Shown piece by piece: positions 1 through 8,497 of a stretch of 64,000 nucleotides of DNA (within the stretch, counting starts at the first letter, position 1; each line of letters opens with the position of its first letter). This DNA is from Acetobacterium woodii DSM 1030 (GTDB lineage: Bacteria; Bacillota; Clostridia; Eubacteriales; Eubacteriaceae), in assembly GCF_000247605.1 (NCBI RefSeq), contig NC_016894.1:2903732-2967731 (forward strand). The letters run 5' to 3'. The notes beneath the pieces were generated by a model, which made no database searches, was not told the DNA's origin, and saw only the letters and a program-made list of their open reading frames with translations. The position numbers were made by a program, and so were the translations under genes.

Positions 1-723
1 GTTATTAGTATATACTGCTCCACCCTCACCCATTGTCATATGATGAGGAGGGTAAAAACTAGATGTGCCGATATCTCCAATTGTACCTGTGAATTTTTCT
101 TCTCCATTAATTAAATATCGTGCTCCTAAAGCATCACAATTATCTTCAATCAGCCAAAGGTTATACCTGTCGCAAAAGTTCTTTACTGACTGTATGTCAA
201 ACGGATTTCCCAAAGTATGGGCGATCATAACAGCTTTCGTTTTTTTTGAAATTGCATTCTCTAAAAGCGAAACGTCAATATTATACTCAGGAATTGTCAC
301 ATCTACAAAAACAGGTATCGCACCATATTGAATAATTGGAGCAACAGTTGTCGGAAAACCGGCAGCAACAGTTATTACTTCATCCCCAGGTTTAATAGCC
401 CTATCCTCTAACATCGAAGAAGTTAACGCCATAAATGCTAGTAAATTTGCCGATGAACCTGAATTAACAAGACTACAGTAATTGACATTTAAATAGGCCG
501 AAAACTCACGTTCGAAAACAGCAGTATATCGACCTGCCGTAAGCCAAAATTCTAATGCACTATCAACTAAATTAAACATTTCTTCTTTATTGTAAACACG
601 GTTTGCATAGGGTATCCGTTGCCCATTCTCATAATTTTTAGTTTTATGATATTGTTCACAGTATTCATCTACCAACTCCAATATTGAAGTTTTAGCCTCT
701 TGTTCTGTCATATTTTCAAACAT
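1..723 (-). CDS. rfbH: RfbH-type CDP-4-keto-6-deoxyhexose 3-dehydrase, partial
   Basis: This is a partial gene: the first 241 codons are present and the 3' end runs off the window. It belongs to the DegT/DnrJ/EryC1/StrS fold-type I PLP family. The segment near residues 221-235 reads SSFYPPHHMTMGEGG, with His where aminotransferases carry the PLP-binding Lys. That substitution is the hallmark of the E1 dehydrase (RfbH/DdhC/AscC), which with a reductase removes the 3-hydroxyl of CDP-4-keto-6-deoxyglucose on the way to 3,6-dideoxyhexoses. The start is the ATG at 723 behind an AAGGAG site. The upstream neighbour rfbF makes CDP-glucose, which fits the pathway. RfbG and the reductase are presumably beyond the window edge. 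Confidence 0.88.
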   Translation of the reverse strand, partial: MFENMTEQEAKTSILELVDEYCEQYHKTKNYENGQRIPYANRVYNKEEMFNLVDSALEFWLTAGRYTAVFEREFSAYLNVNYCSLVNSGSSANLLAFMALTSSMLEDRAIKPGDEVITVAAGFPTTVAPIIQYGAIPVFVDVTIPEYNIDVSLLENAISKKTKAVMIAHTLGNPFDIQSVKNFCDRYNLWLIEDNCDALGARYLINGEEKFTGTIGDIGTSSFYPPHHMTMGEGGAVYTNN

Positions 724-916
724 TAATCGCTCCTTAATGTAATACAATTACACAGTCAAATTATAATATTATACAATTTTCTTCTTTCATATGGTCAATA
801 AGTCTATCACAAAATCTATTGTTCTCAATTTTTTTAAATGAACTAACGATTATTTAAAATAGCATATATCAAACCAAATTATTCTAAGCCGATCACTTTT
901 AAAACAAAAATTAATT

Positions 917-1690
917 TCACCATTTTATCCATGGAGCTTTTTCGGTTATCACCAATTCTTCAAGTAGTTTTTTTTCCCGAAGTGTATCCATACATTGCCA
1001 AAAGCCATGATGTTTGTATGCAACAAGTTCGTTACGACGAGCGCATTCTTCCAAAGGAAAATTCTCGAATATCGTCTCATCATCTTTAATAAGTTTGAAT
1101 ATTTCTGGCTTTAAGACCATAAAACCACCGTTTATCCAGCCACCATCTTCCCTTTTTTTTTCTTGAAAGTTCGTTATAACTCCATCTACTTCAATATCAA
1201 GAATGCCAAATCTGCCACCTGGCTGAATCGCTGTGATAGTAGCAATTTTATCCTGCTTTTGATGGTATTCTTCTAAAACATTCAGATTTACATCACAAAC
1301 TCCATCACCATATGTAAGCATAAATGTTTCACTTTCTACATATTTTTCTATACGTTTTACTCGACCGCCAGTCATTGTATTTAAACCGGTATCAACTAGT
1401 GTGACTTTCCAAGGTTCTGCAACATTATTATGTATGGTTAACTCATTTGCATTCGCAAAATCAAATGTCACATCACATCTATGTAAGTAATAATCTGCAA
1501 AATATTCTTTAATTGAATGCGATTTGTAACCACAACAAATTATAAATTCATTATAACCATAATACGAATATGATTTCATAATATGCCAAAGAATTGGTTG
1601 TTCACCAATCTCAATCATTGGTTTTGGTTTCAAATGAGACTCTTCAGAAATACGTGTTCCAAATCCACCTGCAAGAATTACAACTTTCAT
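917..1690 (-). CDS. rfbF: Glucose-1-phosphate cytidylyltransferase
   Basis: This 257-residue protein has the usual length of RfbF. It makes CDP-glucose from CTP and glucose-1-phosphate, the entry step to CDP-linked deoxyhexoses. The N-terminal nucleotide-binding signature LAGGFGTRISEES followed by KPKPMIEIG is typical of the hexose-1-phosphate nucleotidyltransferase fold. GDGVCDVN (around residue 130) supplies metal-binding acidic residues, and the WINGGFMV segment is characteristic of RfbF. I chose the ATG at 1690, which has AAGGTGG five bases upstream, over an in-frame GTG three codons earlier that lies inside that ribosome site. It sits 194 bases before rfbH and after a glycosyltransferase gene on the same strand. 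Confidence 0.92.
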   Translation of the reverse strand: MKVVILAGGFGTRISEESHLKPKPMIEIGEQPILWHIMKSYSYYGYNEFIICCGYKSHSIKEYFADYYLHRCDVTFDFANANELTIHNNVAEPWKVTLVDTGLNTMTGGRVKRIEKYVESETFMLTYGDGVCDVNLNVLEEYHQKQDKIATITAIQPGGRFGILDIEVDGVITNFQEKKREDGGWINGGFMVLKPEIFKLIKDDETIFENFPLEECARRNELVAYKHHGFWQCMDTLREKKLLEELVITEKAPWIKW

Positions 1691-1731
1691 ACTTTCCACC
1701 TTTCTAATAAACTAGAAACTAACAATATAAT

Positions 1732-2961
1732 CTACCTAAATACATACTCAATTATTATTCTTGACAACTCTTGATTACTTATAATTTGTGCTTTATTCCG
1801 TTTAAAAGTACGATCAATATCCTTATGTTTATCTTTATTCTGAAAAAGCAAGAGAAAACTATCGATTAGTTTTTTTTTGAACAATTCAAAATCGCCATGT
1901 TTTATCTTCCTATCTTTTTTGCAATCATCGTATAAACGATATAAGTGTTCAAAGCGTAGAACGAATTTATCAATTTGACTACTATCTTTCTCAGAGCCAT
2001 TATAACGATCAAATAAATATTGCCCTTCAATATAGGCATCATAGCCTTCGCTTGCAATTTTCATCATTAATCGTACCTCTGCAGTCCAATAATCCATTTC
2101 GTAGTAATTTGTCTTTAATAGAGACTCTTTTGTAAAAGCCGTTTGGGTTGGTGGTGGTGTAATAGAACATCCAAAAATTTTCGAATAATATTTGTCAGAT
2201 TTATAGTAAGACAAACCATCAAAAAAATTCTTTTTTAATTCTTCCTGCATAAAATGAATGATGCCAACTTTGCGGTTACTATTAAAAATTTTTACAACAT
2301 TTTCAATGTAACTATCATGATAGACATCGTCACCATGTAGAGTAACAATATATTTTCCCCTTGCTTTTTGCCATGCCCTATTAGAATTTAATAAGAGTCC
2401 AATATTTTCTTCGTTTTTATATAATCTAATTCTTGAATCGATAATTTTTTCAACTATTTCATATGTCTTATCAACTGAGTGATTGTCACATACAATTATT
2501 TCAAAATTTTGATAAGTTTGTTTTAGCACACTATCAATCGCTTTTAAAATATGTTTTTCATCATTATATACAGGCATACATACTGAAACAAGCGGCTCAT
2601 TTGTATGTTCTTTCTCAATATCAACTATTTGCTCGTCTATTCCGGTTATCACATCAAAATCAGCAGTCAAAGTTTTAACCTTGGCATATGATTTAATCGC
2701 TTCATCAAATCGGCCAGTTAATCGATAAAGATATGCCAAATTATAATTAAGATCGAAATCCAGACCATATTTTTCTATTCCCTCAAGAAGCAGCTCTTCT
2801 GCTTTTTCTAATTCTCTATTATTAATAAGAATAACTGATTTTACTGAATATAAATTACGCTCTATCTGATCAAATGCTTCACTAGCTTCTAAATCATCTC
2901 CGATTTCCAACAACCGATTAATCTCTTCTTCAAATTTAATCAAAACTTCATCTATTGCCAT
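1732..2961 (-). CDS. TPR-containing family 2 glycosyltransferase
   Basis: This 409-residue protein has two parts. Residues about 1-110 are amphipathic helical repeats resembling TPRs, for example NYNLAYLYRLTGRFDEAI. From about residue 122 a GT-A domain begins with PLVSVCMPVYNDEKHI, followed by SVLKQTYQNFEIIVCDN and an acidic metal site in LHGDD. This is the plan of GT2 enzymes that glycosylate protein or lipid acceptors; a TPR could hold a protein acceptor. It lies directly between the radical SAM gene (15-base gap) and rfbF, so it probably acts in the same glycan branch. Acceptor and sugar cannot be read from the sequence. Confidence 0.8.
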   Translation of the reverse strand: MAIDEVLIKFEEEINRLLEIGDDLEASEAFDQIERNLYSVKSVILINNRELEKAEELLLEGIEKYGLDFDLNYNLAYLYRLTGRFDEAIKSYAKVKTLTADFDVITGIDEQIVDIEKEHTNEPLVSVCMPVYNDEKHILKAIDSVLKQTYQNFEIIVCDNHSVDKTYEIVEKIIDSRIRLYKNEENIGLLLNSNRAWQKARGKYIVTLHGDDVYHDSYIENVVKIFNSNRKVGIIHFMQEELKKNFFDGLSYYKSDKYYSKIFGCSITPPPTQTAFTKESLLKTNYYEMDYWTAEVRLMMKIASEGYDAYIEGQYLFDRYNGSEKDSSQIDKFVLRFEHLYRLYDDCKKDRKIKHGDFELFKKKLIDSFLLLFQNKDKHKDIDRTFKRNKAQIISNQELSRIIIEYVFR

Positions 2962-2976
2962 ACAACACCTCTATCT

Positions 2977-3996
2977 TTATTCTTTCAATTCAGAAAAATA
3001 GGTTTCTACTCTTTGCCTTATTTCATCGTTTTTATTAAATTTATCACTACTCAACTTCTTTGAATAGTTTTTATTTAATGCTTCAACACTTTCATTTTTA
3101 TTATATATACAATTATAGCAAAGCGTTTTTTCAACCGAACTCGTTAAATGCATCACCCTCAACTGTTTGAAAAGATCACAATACCACGCCTTTTTAAGTG
3201 ATACTTTATTTAAATCCGCCACTACTAGATAGTTTTGAAAATCAACACAGCAGGCAGTCAGATAACCTTCATAAGTTATATTGATGGAATTGAACAGTAG
3301 TGAGCAGGGAAGATTTTTTATTGAGGACGAACCATCTCCCAATGACAGTGTTTCATTAATTTCATACATCATTCCACCCTGATTTGTAACATTTAAATAG
3401 ATGATCTCGTCAACTAAATTACTAATTAGTAATTTTAGTCTTCTTTTTTCTTTTTCAGTAAATCTTGTTACAATGAACGAAGCAAATATTTTAAAATTCA
3501 AATCATTTTTAACTCGATATTCAGAAATATATCTTAGATTATTGATCACCTGTTCAAAATCATCCCTGCCATGAATCATTTTATATGTTTCTCTCGAACC
3601 AGCATTAATCGAAAACTTAATGCTATCCAAACCTGCATCCAATACTGGCTTAACACGCTCTGGATTTGCTAATGCTCCATTTGTTGTCACGTAAACATAT
3701 TTATAACCGATTTCTTTTGCCCATCTTACATATTGATCCAAATTTTTTGCCATAAATGGCTCACCAGTGGTATAATAGCCCACTTCTTCAACACCTTCAT
3801 GGTGCGCTTCTTCTAGAATTCTTCTTAGGAAAGATTCGTCAATTGAGCCCTTTTCCCTAGTCATTTTCGAATTTGCACAAAACGCGCACTGATGATTGCA
3901 TCGGTTTGTTACTTCAATCAACATGTTCTTTTTGGGAAACTCTGGTTCAATATCAAAATTCGGATTCAATTTTTCATTGATTCTTTTTTTTAGCAT
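2977..3996 (-). CDS. Radical SAM protein with SPASM-like C-terminus
   Basis: This 339-residue protein carries the radical SAM cluster motif C33-x3-C37-x2-C40, followed by the GE-type motif in YYTTGEPF. A Cys-rich C-terminus (CSLLFN, ACCVDF, CDLF, and CYNC around residue 298) resembles SPASM/Twitch auxiliary cluster domains. Family members modify peptides or sugars by radical chemistry. Similar proteins often sit in polysaccharide or flagellar glycan clusters, where their reactions are mostly unknown. The gene opens a small cluster with a TPR glycosyltransferase, rfbF and rfbH, behind a putative promoter at 4122-4150. The substrate is unknown. Confidence 0.85.
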   Translation of the reverse strand: MLKKRINEKLNPNFDIEPEFPKKNMLIEVTNRCNHQCAFCANSKMTREKGSIDESFLRRILEEAHHEGVEEVGYYTTGEPFMAKNLDQYVRWAKEIGYKYVYVTTNGALANPERVKPVLDAGLDSIKFSINAGSRETYKMIHGRDDFEQVINNLRYISEYRVKNDLNFKIFASFIVTRFTEKEKRRLKLLISNLVDEIIYLNVTNQGGMMYEINETLSLGDGSSSIKNLPCSLLFNSINITYEGYLTACCVDFQNYLVVADLNKVSLKKAWYCDLFKQLRVMHLTSSVEKTLCYNCIYNKNESVEALNKNYSKKLSSDKFNKNDEIRQRVETYFSELKE

Positions 3997-4453
3997 CTTT
4001 CTTCACTTCTCCTAAAAACTATCATTGTGAGCATGTTGACAAATCACCAAAAGCATTTTCTAATTGAATTTTTTCGACACTTCTTCAATGCTGGGACTAT
4101 CTACATTTACTTTTTAAAATTTTATAATTTATATCACAAATTTTATCAATGTCCTAGTGGCCAACATGTACTTCAATCACATCTTTTATTAAAATTTCAG
4201 TTTTGCCTTGTTTTCTAAAGCGTTCAAATATATTTTCAATGATCGTAAAAATTTTTAATTCTGACCAAATCGTGTACAATACTGACTCCAAGCTCTTTAA
4301 AAATCACCTTTAATAGGAGTGTTATTCAAAGGTTTCCGCTCTCTTACAATGCTATATGTATACAGTGTTTTTTTGTAACAAACTCAAATACAGTAACCGA
4401 AAAACTATATTAATGAACCGATTTCACTAAAACCCATCATACAATTCATAATT
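3997..4453. other. 457-base intergenic region between two glycan gene clusters
   Basis: No convincing complete gene is present. It holds a sigma-A-like promoter facing the radical SAM gene (4122-4150). It also holds a 49-codon open minus-strand stretch (about 4303 down to a TAG at 4155-4157) with no start and no ribosome site, which could be a decayed gene end. No clear terminator follows the nonulosonate operon that stops at 4454. Other open frames here are short and of biased composition. Confidence 0.4.
4122..4150 (-). promoter_or_regulatory. Putative sigma-A promoter for the radical SAM-rfbH cluster
   Basis: On the minus strand TTGATA (4150-4145) and TATAAA (4127-4122) are separated by exactly 17 bases. 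It lies about 125 bases upstream of the radical SAM start. The surrounding AT-rich sequence makes chance matches possible. Confidence 0.4.
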
Positions 4454-5782
4454 TCATTCTTTCAGCGTACTTTTAATAATACTACAATACTGAGGAAATT
4501 CAGCAAGATTAAAGCTTGGTAATTTTCCCAAAGGAATCAAAATTCTACCCAGTTTATTATCTTCAGATCTTATTAGACCACATCGATTTTGATAATAATC
4601 TAAAATTTTACAAGAATAATGATGTACTCGTTCTTTAAGTACTAATGCATTAATTAACTCTTCTGCCGTTAAGAAGACTGGTAACTTGTGAAGAGGGTCA
4701 ACTAAATTTAATTCTTGTATGAATTCTTCAATATAGACAGTATTATAATTAATCCACTTTGCCCAATTATCTTTATAATAACCTGTCTCATGTTCTAAAT
4801 AATCCTTACATAAGTTTTGCACATAAATTTGGTTCGCAAATTTTTCATCCTGAAAGAATTCTTTGTTACCGCTATTTTCTGTAAAAATATATTGCAAATT
4901 TTTATAGATATTATTAAAATAAGGATTCATAAAATTAACGTCTCCATTATCTTCTCTCAGATTGAACACTGTATCAAATTTCAAGCTGTTGTCCTCTGTT
5001 GACGGGTCACATCCCATAATAATGGTTTTAAGCTGTTCTTTCTTACCATTATAAAAAGCATTTGGGCGTTTTTCACCTATTCTCCTAAGTTTAGGAAATT
5101 TTTCAACTAAAATTTCTTTCGCATAATTAAAGTCAAATTCATCATCAATATCCACTGATCTTTTTTTATCCATAACGTATGCATAAGAATTTTCTTTATA
5201 AATATTCTCTACTTTCATTAAATAATCAACTTTGACTATATAGATTGCCCCATTAACTCTATAAAATGTTGGTAAATTTTGACGGTTCGTATTTAAAAAT
5301 TCTTCTTTTAGAAAATTATCAAGCGATTTATCCTCAGGTAAAATATTGCTCCACAATGGTGAATGGTCTACCTCACATACTGATACTATTGTATTGGCAT
5401 TTTTCATTTTCATCAAATGATATGCATTTATTATATCCTTGTTTTCTCTAAGAGGTGAAGTTGGCTGTAGCAATGCTATAGTATCAAATTCCCCTCCAAT
5501 TTTTCTAAAACTCAACACAGCATCTCTTACTACATTCCAAGAAGACGCTGTATCAGTAGATAATTCTTTACTCCTTAAAAACGGAACATTCGCACCATAG
5601 TCTTGAGCAATCTTTGCGTAGACATCTGAATCCGTAGAAACAAATATCTCATCAAAAATATCTGATTCTAATGCTACCTCTATTGTATATGCTAAAAGCG
5701 GTTTTCCATTGAGTAATTTTATATTCTTATCTTTTAGACCTTTTGATCCACTCCTCGCCGGAATAATTGCAAGATTTCTCAT
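4454..5782 (-). CDS. legF: CMP-nonulosonate synthetase (NeuA/LegF-like) with extra C-terminal domain
   Basis: Residues about 1-225 form a complete acylneuraminate cytidylyltransferase: IIPARSGSKGLKDKNIK at the N-terminus, then STDSD and LLQPTSPLR. This activates a nonulosonic acid with CTP for transfer. The protein is 442 residues, about 200 longer than NeuA/LegF/PseF proteins of single-domain type. The extra domain (about 235-442) starts with IIMGCDPST and later has VYVQN-like and PVFLTAEE segments. The G-x-D-P motif recalls the first motif of the uracil-DNA glycosylase superfamily, but the call for this domain is tentative. The start at 5782 overlaps the upstream neuC-like stop by four bases (ATGA), so the two are translationally coupled. 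This is the last gene of the ten-gene glycan operon. Confidence 0.85.
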   Translation of the reverse strand: MRNLAIIPARSGSKGLKDKNIKLLNGKPLLAYTIEVALESDIFDEIFVSTDSDVYAKIAQDYGANVPFLRSKELSTDTASSWNVVRDAVLSFRKIGGEFDTIALLQPTSPLRENKDIINAYHLMKMKNANTIVSVCEVDHSPLWSNILPEDKSLDNFLKEEFLNTNRQNLPTFYRVNGAIYIVKVDYLMKVENIYKENSYAYVMDKKRSVDIDDEFDFNYAKEILVEKFPKLRRIGEKRPNAFYNGKKEQLKTIIMGCDPSTEDNSLKFDTVFNLREDNGDVNFMNPYFNNIYKNLQYIFTENSGNKEFFQDEKFANQIYVQNLCKDYLEHETGYYKDNWAKWINYNTVYIEEFIQELNLVDPLHKLPVFLTAEELINALVLKERVHHYSCKILDYYQNRCGLIRSEDNKLGRILIPLGKLPSFNLAEFPQYCSIIKSTLKE

Positions 5783-6954
5783 TCTTTGACCTCAAAATTC
5801 ACATCATAAAATTTCTTTTTTAAATCTATTTTATCCTCAAATAAATGATCCTTTATTACATTAATTATACACTCCACCGTATTTCCTGAAGCATATGGAT
5901 TTATTGTATTCTTAGCGCGAATTCTAAAGGATTCTGTCTGTGAGAGATCTATTGCATTGATAATATCGTTTGCCTCTGGCCTACAATTAATAACACTGCT
6001 CGCTTGAAGTCTTCCTTTTTGGCGATCACCTATATTAACTGAAGGTATCCCGAATGATGGTGCTTCAACTATTCCACTAGACGAATTCCCTATAATAACG
6101 TCCGCATATTTTACACACGAAAGGTATCGTCTAATACCCAATGATTTAAAAGCAACACAGTTTTTATGTTTAGCTACATACTCATCTATTTTTTTATTAA
6201 TCATTCTGCTATTTGCATCAGAATTAGATTTCGTGAAAATGAAATGCATCTTTGGAAATTCTGTTATTGCTATCAATAATTCATTTATTTGTTTTTCTAA
6301 TAATTCACTTTCTAATGTAATTGGATGAAATGTTATACAACCATATCGACGTTCTAGTGAAAAGCCAACTATTTCTTCCATTTCTTTTTTTTCATATAAA
6401 TCTATAGTTCGTATTACTTCTACCCCAATGTCACCAAAATTGAATACACGATTTGGTGTCTCACCTAATTGAATTATTCTCTTTCTATACAATTCGCAAG
6501 CAGGAAAATGAAGATAACTCATTTTTGTAATACAATGCCTAACACACTCATCTATCACTCCTTCAGTAGTTTCTCCTCCAGAAATATGTGAAATAGGTAC
6601 CTGTGCATTCATGGCACAGCTGCAAATGGGGATTAATTCATAGCGATCTCCCAAAACTATCAGCATGTCTGGATTTTGCCTTTGAAACACATCAGAAAAT
6701 AAAATAAGCGCAAGTCCCATTGTCTTAGAAATAGCAGCCATTGTATCTGAACTTAAGAGTATATCGATTCTTTCCGCAATAGGAAATCCATCTTCTTCTA
6801 TTTCATGAATTGTCATTCCAAATTCAGATGAAAGGTGCGTTCCTGTGACAACAAGACATAAATCTAATTCAGCATCGTCATCAATTTTGCGAATTAAATT
6901 TTTTAACAGCCCATACTCTGCGCGTGTCGACGTTATAACACATATTTTTTTCAT
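5779..6954 (-). CDS. legG: Hydrolysing UDP/GDP-HexNAc 2-epimerase (NeuC/LegG family)
   Basis: This 391-residue protein starts ICVITSTRAEYGLL, the signature of hydrolysing 2-epimerases. It also has LVVTGTHLSSEFG, VLGDRYE near residue 105 and SSSGIVEAPSFGIPSVNIGDRQKGR near the C-terminus (WecB/NeuC fold). It releases ManNAc or a 2,4-diacetamido-trideoxymannose as substrate for the NeuB-type synthase. The neighbours (LegB-like dehydratase, CBS nucleotidyltransferase) favour the LegG role over sialic acid NeuC, but the sequence alone does not settle the nucleotide. It overlaps both flanking genes by four bases. Confidence 0.88.
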   Translation of the reverse strand: MKKICVITSTRAEYGLLKNLIRKIDDDAELDLCLVVTGTHLSSEFGMTIHEIEEDGFPIAERIDILLSSDTMAAISKTMGLALILFSDVFQRQNPDMLIVLGDRYELIPICSCAMNAQVPISHISGGETTEGVIDECVRHCITKMSYLHFPACELYRKRIIQLGETPNRVFNFGDIGVEVIRTIDLYEKKEMEEIVGFSLERRYGCITFHPITLESELLEKQINELLIAITEFPKMHFIFTKSNSDANSRMINKKIDEYVAKHKNCVAFKSLGIRRYLSCVKYADVIIGNSSSGIVEAPSFGIPSVNIGDRQKGRLQASSVINCRPEANDIINAIDLSQTESFRIRAKNTINPYASGNTVECIINVIKDHLFEDKIDLKKKFYDVNFEVKE

Positions 6955-7958
6955 AATTCTATCATTTCATCTTTTTTAAAAAATTTTTTTGAATTCTTTC
7001 CAAGCACTTCATACCATTTCATAGGTGATATACCTTGTCCCGGCCTTTTAATCGCTAAATTATCCTTACTAAATATTTCTCCTTTTTGTATATCTGTAGC
7101 TGCAACTATACTTTTTCTAGCGATATTTATATTTTTTATCTCCGACTTCGACGGACACTTTATACCATCACCCATTGCTTGTTCTATATTTCTTATACAC
7201 TTAACCATTTTTTTTAACTCCATTGAGTTTAAACTAGCTTTGTGATCAGGACCAACCATTTTTTTATCAAGCGTAAAATGTTTTTCTATAATACTAGCAC
7301 CTAATGCAACTGCGGCTATAGGAATTTCTATTCCCAAGGTATGATCTGAATACCCTACAGGGACATTAAAAGTATTTTTTAACATAATCATGGCATTAAG
7401 GTTCACGTCATCATACGGTGTTGGATATTCTGTATTACAATGAAGCAACGCAATTTCTTTTGAACTGTTACTATTTAGAACATCCATAGCATTTTTTATA
7501 TCGTCGAGACTACTCATCCCTGTTGATAAAATGATCGGTTTCGTTAATAAGGAAATCTTCTCTAAATAAGGTAAATTTGTTATTTCGCCAGATGGAATTT
7601 TAATAATATCAACCTCAATTGATGCTAAAAAATCAATACTTTTGAAATCAAAAGGACTAGACATAAATCCGATGTTTTTATTCTCAGCATACTTCTTTAG
7701 CTTTATAAAACTCTCAAACGGTAGCTCAAGTTTTTTTATCATTTCAAACTGCGATTCTTTTTTTCCAGTATTCTTAATCTGGTATTCAGCCATTGTTGCA
7801 TGTTTAGATATTATATCTTCCGTTCTAAAGGTCTGGAATTTTACATAATCAGCACCTGCGTCAACAGCAACATCAATTAGTTTATACGCAAGTTCAATAT
7901 CACCATTATGATTGTCTCCAGCTTCGGCAATAATAATAGCACTATTTCTATTTAACAT
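6951..7958 (-). CDS. legI: Nonulosonic acid synthase (NeuB/LegI family)
   Basis: This 335-residue protein condenses phosphoenolpyruvate with a six-carbon amino sugar to give a nine-carbon nonulosonic acid. The TIM-barrel part is recognised by IIAEAGDNHNGD, DYVKFQTFRTEDI, KIPSGEI, LSTGMSS and GYSDHTLG. The last 60 or so residues form the SAF/antifreeze-like cap (KGEIFSKDNLAIKRPGQGI). I chose the ATG at 7958 with AAAGGAG eight bases upstream; an in-frame ATG at 7991 lies inside the upstream GNAT gene and has no ribosome site. It starts two bases after the GNAT stop and overlaps legG by four bases. Confidence 0.92.
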   Translation of the reverse strand: MLNRNSAIIIAEAGDNHNGDIELAYKLIDVAVDAGADYVKFQTFRTEDIISKHATMAEYQIKNTGKKESQFEMIKKLELPFESFIKLKKYAENKNIGFMSSPFDFKSIDFLASIEVDIIKIPSGEITNLPYLEKISLLTKPIILSTGMSSLDDIKNAMDVLNSNSSKEIALLHCNTEYPTPYDDVNLNAMIMLKNTFNVPVGYSDHTLGIEIPIAAVALGASIIEKHFTLDKKMVGPDHKASLNSMELKKMVKCIRNIEQAMGDGIKCPSKSEIKNINIARKSIVAATDIQKGEIFSKDNLAIKRPGQGISPMKWYEVLGKNSKKFFKKDEMIEL

Positions 7959-7960
7959 TT

Positions 7961-8479
7961 TCACAGCTCCTTTTTTAATGTTTTGACCCACTTTTCAAGT
8001 CTAATGACCTTATTGTCGGATTCCAGATATTTGTCTTCGTATTCTCCATCTAACTCGAAACCATTCCTTACATGTAATTTTTTTGATATAATATTATCAT
8101 ATCGTATATAAGATATGAAAGCGTTACAATCAGGATAATAATCATTCAAAAATAGATCCATCTTATGCAAAGCAAAAGTTCCAATGCCTTTACCCACATA
8201 TTTTTCAGATATATTTATACTAAAATCATCACATAGATTATTACGAATTTTAAACGACAAATATCCTACGCTTAATTGTTTATATCTAATTATTAGAATC
8301 TCCTTTTTTTTATAAGTAAGTACGTTACTATACCATTCTTTTAAACGTAAATAATTCGGTTTTTCTCGAAAACCCGCCCAATAGTTACTATTTTTCTCGC
8401 ATTTAATACCGTAAAAAAAATCATAATCATCTAATTGTGCTTCGGTAAGGCTTAATTCATCAATAAGCAAATTTTTCAT
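7961..8479 (-). CDS. GNAT-family N-acetyltransferase of the glycan operon
   Basis: This 172-residue protein has a GNAT acetyl-CoA loop in SEKYVGKGIGTFAL (around residues 91-104) and a following YIRYDNIISKKLHVRNGFE segment typical of the family's C-terminal half. The position directly before the synthase suggests that it acylates the 4-amino group of the precursor sugar. In the pseudaminate pathway a GNAT (PseH) does this, whereas the classical legionaminate enzyme LegH/PglD is a hexapeptide-repeat protein. Substrate assignment is therefore inferred from context. A GAGG ribosome site precedes the ATG. Confidence 0.75.
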   Translation of the reverse strand: MKNLLIDELSLTEAQLDDYDFFYGIKCEKNSNYWAGFREKPNYLRLKEWYSNVLTYKKKEILIIRYKQLSVGYLSFKIRNNLCDDFSINISEKYVGKGIGTFALHKMDLFLNDYYPDCNAFISYIRYDNIISKKLHVRNGFELDGEYEDKYLESDNKVIRLEKWVKTLKKEL

Positions 8480-8497
8480 GTTTGAGATTCCTCTTTA

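Noticed and set aside
65-331. 88-codon plus-strand frame at the window start
   Set aside because: The minus strand encodes rfbH with its diagnostic motif over the same bases.
4027-4218. 63-codon plus-strand frame in the 457-base gap
   Set aside because: No ribosome site, and a composition of Phe/Tyr/Leu typical of random AT-rich sequence.
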